Origin: Nitratireductor sp. XY-223
Lineage (GTDB): Bacteria > Pseudomonadota > Alphaproteobacteria > Rhizobiales > Rhizobiaceae
Assembly (NCBI RefSeq): GCF_004959855.1
Contig: NZ_SPNT01000007.1
Span: 124,001-188,000, forward strand
DNA length: 64,000 nucleotides
Direction of reading: 5' to 3'
Position 1 is the stretch's first letter, and each line of letters starts with the position of its first letter. Shown here piece after piece: positions 25,547 through 33,862 of this stretch. The notes below the pieces were generated by a model. That model made no database searches and had not been told where the DNA came from. It worked only from the letters and a program-made list of their open reading frames with translations. The position numbers and the translations under genes are program-made.

Positions 25547-26254
25547 TCAGTGGCCGAAATAGGCCTTGTTCAATTCCTCGTCCGACCCGAGTTCGTCGGC
25601 GGTCCCGCTCATCTTCAATTCGCCGGTTTCGAGAATGTGCAGATGGCTGGCGAGGCTCATCGCAAAGTTGGCGTTCTGCTCGGTAATGACGATCGTCAGG
25701 CCGGTTTCGCCGTTGAGCCGCCGCAAGGATTCGGCGATGTCATGACAGACCTTGGGCGCAAGGCCGATGGTCGGCTCGTCGACAAGCAGGAGGCGCGGAC
25801 CGGTCATCAGCGCCCGGCCGAGCGAGACCATCTGCCGCTCGCCGCCGCTTTGCGTGTAGGTCTCCTGGCTGCGCCGCTCGGCAAGCCGCGGGAAAAGGTC
25901 GAAGACGTGCTGCAGGTTCCTGTCCGCCTCGTCCCTTGCCGTGAAGGCGCCGACCATCAGATTGTCGAATACCGACATATAGGGGAACAGGTTGAAGCGT
26001 TCCGGTGCATAGCCGACACCCTGTTCGACAATGGCGCGGCTCGAAAGCCCCGCCAACGACTCGCCGCCGAGGCGGATGTCGCCCTTGATCGCCGTCAGAC
26101 CCATGATCGAATCGAGCAGGGTCGACTTGCCGGCGCCATTGGCGCCGACGACGGCGACGATCTCGCCCTTTTCCACGGCGATATCGACATTGTGCAGTGC
26201 GCGGGCCTTGCCGTAATAGGCGGACAGGCCCTCGATCTCCAGGAACGCCATCAT
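25547..26254 (-). CDS. Branched-chain-type ABC transporter ATP-binding protein (LivF type)
   Basis: The 235-residue protein has Walker A GANGAGKST, signature QSGGERQMVSLGRAL, Walker B LLLVDEPTIGLAP and the ITEQN switch. It is the last gene of the second importer operon and overlaps the upstream ATPase stop by 4 bases. It works with that ATPase and two permeases. The ligand is unknown, but the operon's binding-protein promoter carries the same 21-bp palindrome as the microcompartment and MgsABC-like operons. Confidence 0.92.
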   Translation of the reverse strand: MMAFLEIEGLSAYYGKARALHNVDIAVEKGEIVAVVGANGAGKSTLLDSIMGLTAIKGDIRLGGESLAGLSSRAIVEQGVGYAPERFNLFPYMSVFDNLMVGAFTARDEADRNLQHVFDLFPRLAERRSQETYTQSGGERQMVSLGRALMTGPRLLLVDEPTIGLAPKVCHDIAESLRRLNGETGLTIVITEQNANFAMSLASHLHILETGELKMSGTADELGSDEELNKAYFGH

Positions 26255-26982
26255 TCGCCTCCCAGATAGGATGCGCGGACATCCGGATCGGCCATCACCT
26301 TGGCGAAAGACCCCTCGGCGACGATGGAGCCATGGTTCATGGCGATGGCCCGGTCGATCAGCGGCTCCAGCGAGCGCAGATCATGGCTGACGATGATCAG
26401 CGTCATGCCGGCCTCGCGTTTCTTGTTGATGAGATCGGCGATCTGGGCGATTTCGCCGGCCGTCAGCCCGGCGAAGACCTCGTCGAGCAGCATGATCGAC
26501 GGATCGGTCGCCAGGGTGCGCGCCAGTTCCAGCTTGCGCAGATCGCCCATCGACAGTTCCGCCGGATGCCGGTTGAGGTCATTCTCGCTGAAGCCGACAC
26601 TCAGCGCCAGCTCGATCTCCTTGTAGCGGTCCGGATTGCGGGTCAGCATCTGCCAGATACTGTTGGGCATCAGGCCGAGCCGGATGTTCTCCAGCACATC
26701 CATCTCGGCGAAGGGGCGCGGTATCTGATAGGTCCGGCACACGCCACGGCCGATGCGCGCATAGGTCGGCAGAGCCGAAATGTCCTCGCCATTGCACAGG
26801 ATCTCGCCGGCGGTCTGGCGGTGCTCGCCCATGATCAGGCTGAATATGGTGGTCTTGCCGGCCCCGTTCGGACCGATCAGGCCGAGCGACTCGCCATTTT
26901 CGACATTGAACGACATGTGGTTGGTGGCGGTGAGCCCGCCGAAGCGTTTGACGACGTCCTTCAGTTCCAGCGGATAGCTCAT
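26251..26982 (-). CDS. Branched-chain-type ABC transporter ATP-binding protein (LivG type)
   Basis: The 243-residue protein starts MSYPLELKDVVKRFGGLTA. It has Walker A GPNGAGKTT, signature LSMGDLRKLELARTL, Walker B IMLLDEVFAGL (Glu then Val-Phe, with the Asp-Glu intact) and VSHDLRSL. The start at 26982 overlaps the LivM stop (ATGA), so translation is coupled; longer readings cover the permease on the same strand and are not real. The LSMGD signature is the usual LivG variant, in contrast with the degenerate copy at 18307. Confidence 0.92.
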   Translation of the reverse strand: MSYPLELKDVVKRFGGLTATNHMSFNVENGESLGLIGPNGAGKTTIFSLIMGEHRQTAGEILCNGEDISALPTYARIGRGVCRTYQIPRPFAEMDVLENIRLGLMPNSIWQMLTRNPDRYKEIELALSVGFSENDLNRHPAELSMGDLRKLELARTLATDPSIMLLDEVFAGLTAGEIAQIADLINKKREAGMTLIIVSHDLRSLEPLIDRAIAMNHGSIVAEGSFAKVMADPDVRASYLGGE

Positions 26983-27935
26983 GGCCCGGCCCCCGCCCGC
27001 ACCGCCCGCAGCCTGCCCCAGCCCTGTTTGGCGACCTCGTAGATGCCCTTGGGCTGGTACATGTAGAGGATGAGGGCGATGCCGCCATAGATGAAATAGC
27101 GCTCGGCGCCGGGCAGGACCGGACGCAGGTATTCGAGCAGGAAAGTCAGGAAGAACGCACCGATCATCGGACCGATGATGGTCGAGGCGCCGCCGATCAG
27201 CGCGGCGACGATGATGGTGAAGAGGAAATTGATGTCGAACAGCGCCCGCGGCGCGATCGAGCCCAGATAGTGGACGTAAAACGCGCCGCCAAGACCGGCA
27301 ATGAAAGCGGCGATCATGAACGCTGCGAGCTTCAGCTTGGTCGTGTCGAGCCCGCTGCCGCGCACCGATTCCTCGTTCATGCCGATGGCGCTGAGCGCCG
27401 TTCCGAGCCGGGTCTTCATGACCAGCCACATGGCTAGCGCGATGATGACCATGAGGCTGAAGGAGAGGTAGTAGTTGTTGACCGCGCCGCGCGTGATCGT
27501 TTCGATCCCGGACATGCCGCGCGTCCCGCCGGTGAGATCCGGGCGTATCACCTGGACGAGCTGGTACATGAGTTCCATGAAGGCGAGCGTGACGAGGGCG
27601 AAATAGCTGCCGCGAATGCGCAGCGCCGGCAGGAAGAATAGCGTCCCGCCGATCATGGTGGCGACGACCGCGAGCGGAATCGAAGCCGCCACCGGAAAGC
27701 CGAAGCGGTAGGACAGGATCGCCGAGGTATAGGCGCCGATGCCGATCAGGAACGGATGGCCGAAGCTGATATAGCCCGTCCTTCCGGAAAGCACGTCCCA
27801 GCTGATCGCGAAGATGGCCAGGAAATTGGCGAAGATGATGGTGCGAAGCGTTCCCTTGGAGACGAACTCCGGCAGCGCCAGCATGACGACGATAAACGCG
27901 ATCCACAGCGCGATATGCTGCCAGCGGATGCCCAT
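26979..27935 (-). CDS. ABC transporter permease (LivM type)
   Basis: The 318-residue protein has about nine hydrophobic segments. It starts MGIRWQHIALWIAFIVVMLALP and contains the LivM hallmarks FAISWDVLSGRTGYISFGHPFLIGIGAYTSA and GLDTTKLKLAAFMIAAFIAGLGGAFYVHYLG. I chose the ATG at 27935 because a GGGAGGAGTTGTGAC ribosome site stands before it; the 32 upstream residues belong to the LivH gene frame-shifted and have no family match. It is the second permease of the importer, with no C-terminal fusion, unlike the LivM at 20678. Confidence 0.92.
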   Translation of the reverse strand: MGIRWQHIALWIAFIVVMLALPEFVSKGTLRTIIFANFLAIFAISWDVLSGRTGYISFGHPFLIGIGAYTSAILSYRFGFPVAASIPLAVVATMIGGTLFFLPALRIRGSYFALVTLAFMELMYQLVQVIRPDLTGGTRGMSGIETITRGAVNNYYLSFSLMVIIALAMWLVMKTRLGTALSAIGMNEESVRGSGLDTTKLKLAAFMIAAFIAGLGGAFYVHYLGSIAPRALFDINFLFTIIVAALIGGASTIIGPMIGAFFLTFLLEYLRPVLPGAERYFIYGGIALILYMYQPKGIYEVAKQGWGRLRAVRAGAGP

Positions 27936-27936
27936 G

Positions 27937-28788
27937 TCACAACTCCTCCCGGCCGAACAGGCCGCGCGGGCGCATGACGAGAACACCGATAATGAGCAGC
28001 ATGGTGAAGACGCCGCGCAGTTCCGCGGCAATCAGCGTCGTCGATATGATCTCCATGAATCCGATGATGTGGGCGACGATCAGCGAGCCGATGATGGAGC
28101 CGATGCCGCCGACGATGACCACCGCGACGGCAATGATGAGCGGCGCCACCCACATGGACGGGCTGAGCTGCGTGTAGCTGGCGAAGAAGACGCCGGCGAC
28201 GGCGCCGAGCGCACCCGATATGCCCCAGGTGATGAGATTGATCCGGTCCGGGTCCACGCCGGATATGGCGGCGCCCTTGACGTCCATCGACACGGCCTGC
28301 ATGGCGCGGCCGATATGGGTATTGCGCACGAAGAGATAGAGCCCGATGAGGATCGCCCAGCTGGCAAGCGCCGCCGTCAGGATGTTGAAGGTCACCGTCG
28401 CGCCGCCGATACGCCAGACACCGGGCACGATCGGGTGCAGGATCTTCGAACTGTCGTTGAAGACGAGAACGATGCCGGCCTGGATGACCACCGCCAGGAT
28501 GAGCGTCGAGATCTCCACCGCGACATGGTCGCCCTTGAGCGTCTTGACGATCAGCCGGTATTTCAGAATGCCGATGACGCAGCCGAAGATGGCCGCCATG
28601 AGTATGCCGGCGATCTGCGGCAGGCCGAGCACCTGGGTGAAGTGGTAGTACACATAGCCGCCGATCATCAGATAGGCGCCGTAGGCGAGGTTGAGAACGC
28701 GCCCGATGCTGAAGATCAGGGTGAAACCGACAGCAATCAGCGCGTAGAGCCCGCTTAGGAGCAGCCCCTGGATAATAATCTGGCTCAT
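27937..28788 (-). CDS. ABC transporter permease (LivH type)
   Basis: The 283-residue membrane protein starts MSQIIIQGLLLSGLYALIAVGFTLIFSIGRVLNLAYGAYLMI, the standard LivH opening. It carries GRAMQAVSMDVKGAAISGVDPDRINLITWG (ATPase-contact loop) and ends RPRGLFGREEL. The ATG at 28788 gives the family start, and the in-frame extension to 28842 is not similar. It follows the substrate-binding protein gene by 60 bases and overlaps nothing. Confidence 0.92.
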   Translation of the reverse strand: MSQIIIQGLLLSGLYALIAVGFTLIFSIGRVLNLAYGAYLMIGGYVYYHFTQVLGLPQIAGILMAAIFGCVIGILKYRLIVKTLKGDHVAVEISTLILAVVIQAGIVLVFNDSSKILHPIVPGVWRIGGATVTFNILTAALASWAILIGLYLFVRNTHIGRAMQAVSMDVKGAAISGVDPDRINLITWGISGALGAVAGVFFASYTQLSPSMWVAPLIIAVAVVIVGGIGSIIGSLIVAHIIGFMEIISTTLIAAELRGVFTMLLIIGVLVMRPRGLFGREEL

Positions 28789-28848
28789 GGTCAGATATCG
28801 CGGTTCCGGAAGGTCCGGCGGCGCCCGTCGGACGCCGCCCAAATCAGC

Positions 28849-30138
28849 TTATTTCTTGACCCAGGACGGGACCTGAAACTCGCCGGTTGCGTATTTTTCC
28901 GGATAGACGACGGCAGCCGTACCGTCCTCGTACCACTGGATCACGACCATCGAGGGCGATCCGTCGTCATAGGGGTCGGTGATGTCGAAACGGGCGTTGT
29001 GCGGATAGGTCCGACCGGTGCGCGGCTCGACCTCGTCACGGCCCCAGAAGCCGTAGCGCAGCCACATCTGGCCGTCCTTTTCAAGAACGAGGTCCTGCTT
29101 TTCCATCGCATCGACCCAGGTCGAATTGTTGAAGCCGCCCGCCTCCTCGGCCGCCGCGAAGGCCTGCTTCAGACCGTGATAGGCGTTGAAGCCGTTGAAA
29201 TGCGGGAATTTCGGCCGGCTGTCGCCGTATTTGGCGACATATTTGTCGACGAATTCCTGCGATTTCGGATCGAGCGCGAAACCGACAGACGGGACCGGGC
29301 TCAGCGTCGAGATGCCGCCGCCGGCACCGCCGGTGTCCTCCCAGTATTCCTGCCCGAGGGCCGCGACATTGACGCCGGTCATGCCCATCGGCACCTGCAG
29401 CTTCACATATTGCGACGAGACGACCTGCGAATTCACCGACGAGATGAGGTAAATGAAGTCGGCGCCGGAATCGACGGCCCGGCTGAACAGCGGCGCGAAA
29501 TCGACCGTGGCGATGTCATAGACGATGGTGTCGACGACGTCGATGCCGGCATTCGGCGCCAGCGCCTCGGAGACAAGGCCGTTGATGGCGTTTCCGAAGG
29601 CCGTGTCCTCCTGCAGGATGACGACGGATTTCCAGCCCATCTTGTCGGCAAGAACGTCCTTGCCGAAGTCGATATAGAGCGTCGCCAGCGCCTCGTCGGA
29701 CGCAATGTTCATGAAGTAGGGCTTGTAGCTGTCATAGTCCTCGACCAGCTTGTCGATGATGCCGATATAGGACGTCCAGGTGTCGAGCGTCGGAATCTGG
29801 TACTCGACCATGCGCGGCAGCCAGCCGAGCGATACGTCGTCGATCGATCCGGAGACGATGAAATCGACCTCTTCGGTCTCGGCCAGGTACTCATAGGCCT
29901 TGATGCCTTCCGTGACGTCCTCGCCCGTATCGGCCTTGATCAGCTTGATCTGCTGGCCGCCGAGGACGCCGCCCGCGGCGTTCAGCTCCTCAATGGCGAG
30001 CTCGGCCCCGCGCAGCGTGCTGAGACCCGTATCCGACGAGAGCGATCCGATGAAACCGACTTTGACTTCGGCCTGCGCGGCCTGAACGGCAAACAGCAGC
30101 GCGCCCGCTGCCGCGGCACTTCTTAGTATCCCTGACAT
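28849..30138 (-). CDS. ABC transporter substrate-binding protein (Sec signal, LIV/amide family)
   Basis: The 429-residue protein opens MSGILRSAAAAGALLFAVQAAQA, a Sec signal with cleavage at AQA-EV. It continues as a type I binding fold: VKVGFIGSLSSDTGLSTLRGAELAIEELNAAGGVLGGQQIKLI. GSIDDVSLGWLPRMVEYQIPTLDTW and SVVILQEDTAFGNAINGLV follow as ligand-cleft segments. The start is set by the CTGGAGGAAG ribosome site 4 bases before the ATG. It leads the second importer operon. A 21-bp palindrome 40 bases upstream matches those of the microcompartment and MgsABC-like operons, so the ligand is likely the substrate or an inducer of that pathway. What it binds is unknown. Confidence 0.9.
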   Translation of the reverse strand: MSGILRSAAAAGALLFAVQAAQAEVKVGFIGSLSSDTGLSTLRGAELAIEELNAAGGVLGGQQIKLIKADTGEDVTEGIKAYEYLAETEEVDFIVSGSIDDVSLGWLPRMVEYQIPTLDTWTSYIGIIDKLVEDYDSYKPYFMNIASDEALATLYIDFGKDVLADKMGWKSVVILQEDTAFGNAINGLVSEALAPNAGIDVVDTIVYDIATVDFAPLFSRAVDSGADFIYLISSVNSQVVSSQYVKLQVPMGMTGVNVAALGQEYWEDTGGAGGGISTLSPVPSVGFALDPKSQEFVDKYVAKYGDSRPKFPHFNGFNAYHGLKQAFAAAEEAGGFNNSTWVDAMEKQDLVLEKDGQMWLRYGFWGRDEVEPRTGRTYPHNARFDITDPYDDGSPSMVVIQWYEDGTAAVVYPEKYATGEFQVPSWVKK

Positions 30139-30178
30139 GTTCTTCCTCCAGAAGGTTGGCCCAGTTATTATTATTGTA

Positions 30179-30199
30179 TCCTGTATACAGTACACAGAA
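30179..30199. promoter_or_regulatory. GntR-type operator, copy 1 (importer promoter)
   Basis: The 21 bases at this position agree at 17 of 21 with the perfect palindrome at 37056-37076. The shared centre is ATACAGTA, with CTG and CAGAA flanks. It sits 40 bases upstream of the substrate-binding protein ATG, in the promoter region of the second importer operon. The likely regulator is the GntR protein at 57687. Confidence 0.7.
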
Positions 30200-30238
30200 T
30201 TCGAAAGCGATCAACCTTTTTGACCGCTTCTAAAACGC

Positions 30239-30652
30239 CTATTCCCCGAAAACCGGCTTGAGGCCGTCCGTGATCAGCGCATCCGCCTCGATCTCGATCA
30301 TCATGCCGGGCATCGTCAGCCCCGCCTCGACGCCGCTGGTCACCGGATCGATGCCGCGGAACACCTCGCCATGGGCGCGCACGAACGCCCCGCCGCCCGC
30401 CGCCATGTCGGTCAGAAACGCGCGCGTGCGCACCACATGGTGCAGGCCGGCGCCCGCTTCGGCGAGCGCTTCCTCGATGCGTTTGAAGATGAAGATAGCC
30501 TGGGCGTAGGTGTCGCCCGGCGCGTGCAGCCGGCCGCTCGGCTCAACCGCTGTCGTTCCGGCCACATAGACAAAGGGCCCGACGCGCTTGACCCGCGCAT
30601 AGGCGCCGATCTCCTCGAAGCGCCCACCCGTCTTGACCGTCTCGATGATCAT
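30239..30652 (-). CDS. RidA (YjgF/YER057c/UK114) family enamine/imine deaminase-like protein
   Basis: This 137-residue protein has the RidA fold pattern: GPFVYVAGTTAVEPSGRLHAPGDTYAQAIFIFKRIEEALAEAGAGLHHVVRTRAFLTD, then the C-terminal strand with IEADALI. The usual active-site Arg is in VVRTRAFLTD, and Glu in IEIEADA follows. RidA proteins hydrolyse reactive enamine/imine intermediates. It is the last gene of the microcompartment operon, 5 bases after the malate dehydrogenase-like gene. That suggests it deals with imines released by amine or amino-acid oxidation in this pathway. The ATG at 30652 (MIIETVKT) is the family start, and upstream in-frame residues are unrelated. Confidence 0.88.
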   Translation of the reverse strand: MIIETVKTGGRFEEIGAYARVKRVGPFVYVAGTTAVEPSGRLHAPGDTYAQAIFIFKRIEEALAEAGAGLHHVVRTRAFLTDMAAGGGAFVRAHGEVFRGIDPVTSGVEAGLTMPGMMIEIEADALITDGLKPVFGE

Positions 30653-30657
30653 CGCCG

Positions 30658-31845
30658 CTATTCCCCGAGCCGCTCGCGGATGGCCTCGGCCGCCGCCTGC
30701 AGCGCGTCCAGTTCGGACTGAGACAGGGGCAGTTCCTCGACCGAAATCAGGCCGCCGCGCCCGAGATGACACGGCACGCCCAGCACGACGCCGGAGATCC
30801 CGAATTCGCCGTCCAGCATGACGGATGCGGGAACCGGTCCCGTGCGGGCGCCGCGTATATGATCGATGAGTTCGAGCGAGGCGTGAGCCGGCGCGATCGT
30901 CGCGGAGCCGGTCTTGCGCAGGGCAACCACCTGCCCTCCCCCGGTGACGGCGTCCTTGACGCAGGCATCGATCTGCTTGTCGTCCAGGAAAACATCGAGC
31001 GGGCGGTCCTTGATGCGTGCCCGCGAGACGATGGGTGCCATCTCGTCGCCGTGGGAGCCGAGGGTGATCGCCTCGACATCGGCGCTCGAGACGCCGGCGG
31101 CGAGAGCCAAGGCATTGCGGAAGCGGCTGCTGTCGAGCGTTCCGGCCATGCCGAGCACCTGTTCGCGCGGAAAGCCGGTGGCGCGCAGCATCTCGACGGT
31201 CATTTCATCGAGCGGATTGGTGACGACGATGACGACCGCATCCGGCGCTTTCGAACGGATGGCCTCGGCGGTCGCGTGAATGACACGGCGGTTGACGTCG
31301 ATGAGATCGGCCCGGGTCATGCCCGGCGTGCGCGGGCGACCGGCGGTGACCACCACCACATCGGCGCCGGCCACGGCGGAAAGATCCTCGCCACCGGAGG
31401 CGCGGGTGCGGCTGCGCGACACGCCGCTCGCATGGTTGAGATCGAGCGCCACGGAAGCGGCGAGCCCCGGCACGACATCAATTAGGACGATCTCGTCGGC
31501 CGCTGCGGCGTTGGCCGCCAGATGGCCGATATTGGCGCCGACACCGCCGGCCCCGATCAGTGCCAGCCTCCGGATCGTCGACGCTGCGCCGTTTTTCGGC
31601 CGCTGCGGCGCGATCCAGCGCGGCGAGCGGCGGTAAAGCACGCGCCGCAAGGACGTCGCGCCGTCGGTCCGGTGCACCTGCGGCCGTTCAATCGGGCCGG
31701 GCACCAGCTTGATGCCGAGCCTTGCCGCGGTTTCTTCAGCCTGGGCCGTGACGATATCGGTCGGCATGATCTCCATGACGACGCGCCCCTTGGCGCGCGT
31801 CTCGGCGACGTGCTCGGATCCGATGACTCGCCGGCCCGCGCTCAT
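30658..31845 (-). CDS. Malate/lactate dehydrogenase-like protein with a ~90-residue N-terminal extension (microcompartment)
   Basis: Residues ~91-395 are an NAD-dependent malate/lactate dehydrogenase: GAGGVGANIGHLAA (NAD loop), ADVVVVTAGRPRTPGMTRADLI and GSHGDEM with the catalytic His265. At the position that separates malate from lactate enzymes it has Arg (PRTPGM), which favours a 2-oxo-dicarboxylate. Residues 1-90 are an addition not found in ordinary enzymes. They include IMPTDIVTAQAEETAARLGIK and a basic amphipathic stretch DGATSLRRVLYRRSPRW followed by a linker, reminiscent of encapsulation signals of microcompartment enzymes. A role in recycling NADH made by the aldehyde dehydrogenase in the same operon is my inference. 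The gene overlaps the shell protein gene by 1 base. Confidence 0.83.
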   Translation of the reverse strand: MSAGRRVIGSEHVAETRAKGRVVMEIMPTDIVTAQAEETAARLGIKLVPGPIERPQVHRTDGATSLRRVLYRRSPRWIAPQRPKNGAASTIRRLALIGAGGVGANIGHLAANAAAADEIVLIDVVPGLAASVALDLNHASGVSRSRTRASGGEDLSAVAGADVVVVTAGRPRTPGMTRADLIDVNRRVIHATAEAIRSKAPDAVVIVVTNPLDEMTVEMLRATGFPREQVLGMAGTLDSSRFRNALALAAGVSSADVEAITLGSHGDEMAPIVSRARIKDRPLDVFLDDKQIDACVKDAVTGGGQVVALRKTGSATIAPAHASLELIDHIRGARTGPVPASVMLDGEFGISGVVLGVPCHLGRGGLISVEELPLSQSELDALQAAAEAIRERLGE

Positions 31846-32480
31846 CAGCCTTCCTGCCCGTCAACGCTGTTGATGGCGGTCGTCGCCGCCTCGATGGCGG
31901 TCTTGACGGAGTCCTCGCTGCCGGAAATGAACAGCCGCCCGAAACGCCCGACCGCCCGCACCTCGACGATATCGACATCGGCCGATTTCTCCGCCTCGTT
32001 CGCGGCAATCGAGATATAGGCCGCTGGGGCACACTCGATGATGCCGAGCGTCTGGCCCGGCACCAGCAGCGCGCCCTTGCGCCACTTGTTGAGAAGCTGC
32101 GCCTGGTAGGGCTCGACCGAGGTGATGACCTGGGTCGAGGCGACCGACGGCTTCACCCGGTCGCTCATCGAGGCGCCGAGCTCGGAGAGGATCGCGTCGC
32201 GCGCGGCGCTGACCTCCGCGTTGGAAGGCGAGCGCAGGATGAAGAAGCCGAATTCGCGTTCGACCAGCTGCGTCGTCGCTTCGACCGCGCTCGCTTTCAG
32301 CGCCCGGTCGATCAGCGTGAAGACGCCGTTGCCGGGCGCGAATTCGCCGATCAGGACCGTGTCGCCGGAAAGCGGCACGGAGCCCTGCACCGTCGCGCCG
32401 TTATAGGCGGCGAATTTCGGCTGCAGATTGTCGATCTGCATGAGGGCGCGGATGGTGATTTCGTTCGCCTGTCCAGCCAA
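31845..32480 (-). CDS. Bacterial microcompartment tandem-domain shell protein (BMC-T)
   Basis: This 211-residue protein holds two BMC domains. The first is residues ~10-100, ALMQIDNLQPKFAAYNGATVQGSVPLSGDTVLIGEFAPGNG. The second is residues ~140-205, GQTLGIIECAPAAYISIAANEAEKSADVDIVEVRAVGRFGRLFISGSEDSVKTAIEAA, with the diagnostic LGIIE...A...A.....VDIVE...GR..LFI pattern. Such proteins form pseudohexameric trimers that occupy shell facets, often with a larger or gated pore. With one BMC-H and one BMC-P gene in the same operon it completes a minimal shell. Confidence 0.9.
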   Translation of the reverse strand: MAGQANEITIRALMQIDNLQPKFAAYNGATVQGSVPLSGDTVLIGEFAPGNGVFTLIDRALKASAVEATTQLVEREFGFFILRSPSNAEVSAARDAILSELGASMSDRVKPSVASTQVITSVEPYQAQLLNKWRKGALLVPGQTLGIIECAPAAYISIAANEAEKSADVDIVEVRAVGRFGRLFISGSEDSVKTAIEAATTAINSVDGQEG

Positions 32481-32482
32481 TC

Positions 32483-33862
32483 CTATTCTCCGTATTCATC
32501 GTAGATGTCGCGCCAGGGACGGCTCTCGTAGGCGACGCGCTTGATGTTGATGAGATGCAGTGCCGTGACGTTGTCCGAAGTGATCGAGCCGGACCAAGTG
32601 CCGGTGCCGAGCATGAAGCTCGGCTCCAGTTCGGTGGAATAGCCCATGCCGCCCATGATCGCCGGTGTGTTGACCAGCACGCGGCCCGTCGGGATCGCGC
32701 TGTAGCGCGCGACGACACCTGGGTCGTCCGAATGGATCACCGACGAGTGGCCCCAGCCCTCGAAGCGGGCGATGGCGTTCGACAGCTCGATCGCATGATC
32801 GGCGTCGCGGGCCTCGTAGAACGCGAGCACCGGGTTGAGTTTCTCTGCCGACAGCGGGCGTTGCCAGCCGATCTCTGTCTCCTCGGAAACCAGGCAACGC
32901 GTATTTGGCGGTATCGAGAAGCCGGCCTTGTCGGCGAGGCTTTGCGGCGACTGACCGACATTTTGCGGATCCATCGCCTGCTTGCCGGCGAAGATGACGC
33001 CGGCCAGGCGGTCCGCCTCCGCCGGGGTGCAGAAATAGGCGCCCTTGAGTTTCATCTCGTGGCGCAGCTCGCGGGCGATCTTGCGGCTGGCGATCACCGC
33101 CTGCTCGGACACGCAGGCCGTGCCGTAGTCGAAACATTTGGACGTGACGATCTGTTCGGCGACCTCGCCGAGCTGGTCGGCTTTCGAATCGTCCACGAAA
33201 CAGGGAACGTTGCCGGCGCCGACCGCGAGCGTCGGCTTGCCGGACGAGTAGGCGGCGCGCACCATGCCCGGCCCGCCCGTCGCCATCACGACTGAGGTGC
33301 GGCGGTGGCGCATCAGCTCGGCCGTGCCCTGGATCGTTACCTGATCGAGGCACTGGATCAGCCCCTTGGGCGCGCCCATCTGCTCGGCGGCATCGGCCAT
33401 GATCCGCACCGTCTCCAGCCCGCACTGAACGCCGCGCGGATGCGGCGCGCAGACAATCGCATTGCCGGCTTTGACCGCCGAAAGCACCTTGTAGATGATC
33501 GTCGAGGTCGGGTTGGTGACCGGGATCAGCGCCGCGACCACGCCCATCGGCTCGCCGATGGCCGCGACCTTGGCCGCGTCGTCGCGCCACAGGACACCGA
33601 GCGCGGTGATGTCGCGCAGATAGTCGGCGACCGACAGGGAGTTGAAGAGGTTCTTCACGCGCTTGTCGGCAACGTTGCCGTAGCCCGTCTCCTCCACCGC
33701 CAGCTCGCCGAGGCGCTTGGCCTCCGGCTCGATGGCGCGCGCCATGGCATCCACCATGGCATCGATCGCCGCCGGCTCCGTTCCGAGGAAACTGCGATAG
33801 GCCTCGAATGCGGATTCGGCGCAGCGCCGTGCGGCGGCAACGGATTTCAGGTCAGCATCCAT
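32483..33862 (-). CDS. CoA-acylating aldehyde dehydrogenase (PduP/EutE/AdhE-type), microcompartment core enzyme
   Basis: The 459-residue protein belongs to the CoA-acylating aldehyde dehydrogenases. VTNPTSTIIYKVLSAVKAGNAIVCAPHPR is the NAD-binding stretch, with GGPGMVRAAYSSGKPTLAVGAGNVPCFVD following. Cys250 in CFDYGTACVSEQAV is the catalytic thiol, as in AdhE and EutE. It oxidises an aldehyde to an acyl-CoA with NAD+ and CoA. In metabolosomes this is the universal core step that consumes the toxic aldehyde. No clear extra terminal encapsulation peptide is visible, because the protein ends at the family C-terminus. It shares a base with the opine dehydrogenase-like stop/start junction (33862), so expression is coupled. 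Confidence 0.9.
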   Translation of the reverse strand: MDADLKSVAAARRCAESAFEAYRSFLGTEPAAIDAMVDAMARAIEPEAKRLGELAVEETGYGNVADKRVKNLFNSLSVADYLRDITALGVLWRDDAAKVAAIGEPMGVVAALIPVTNPTSTIIYKVLSAVKAGNAIVCAPHPRGVQCGLETVRIMADAAEQMGAPKGLIQCLDQVTIQGTAELMRHRRTSVVMATGGPGMVRAAYSSGKPTLAVGAGNVPCFVDDSKADQLGEVAEQIVTSKCFDYGTACVSEQAVIASRKIARELRHEMKLKGAYFCTPAEADRLAGVIFAGKQAMDPQNVGQSPQSLADKAGFSIPPNTRCLVSEETEIGWQRPLSAEKLNPVLAFYEARDADHAIELSNAIARFEGWGHSSVIHSDDPGVVARYSAIPTGRVLVNTPAIMGGMGYSTELEPSFMLGTGTWSGSITSDNVTALHLINIKRVAYESRPWRDIYDEYGE

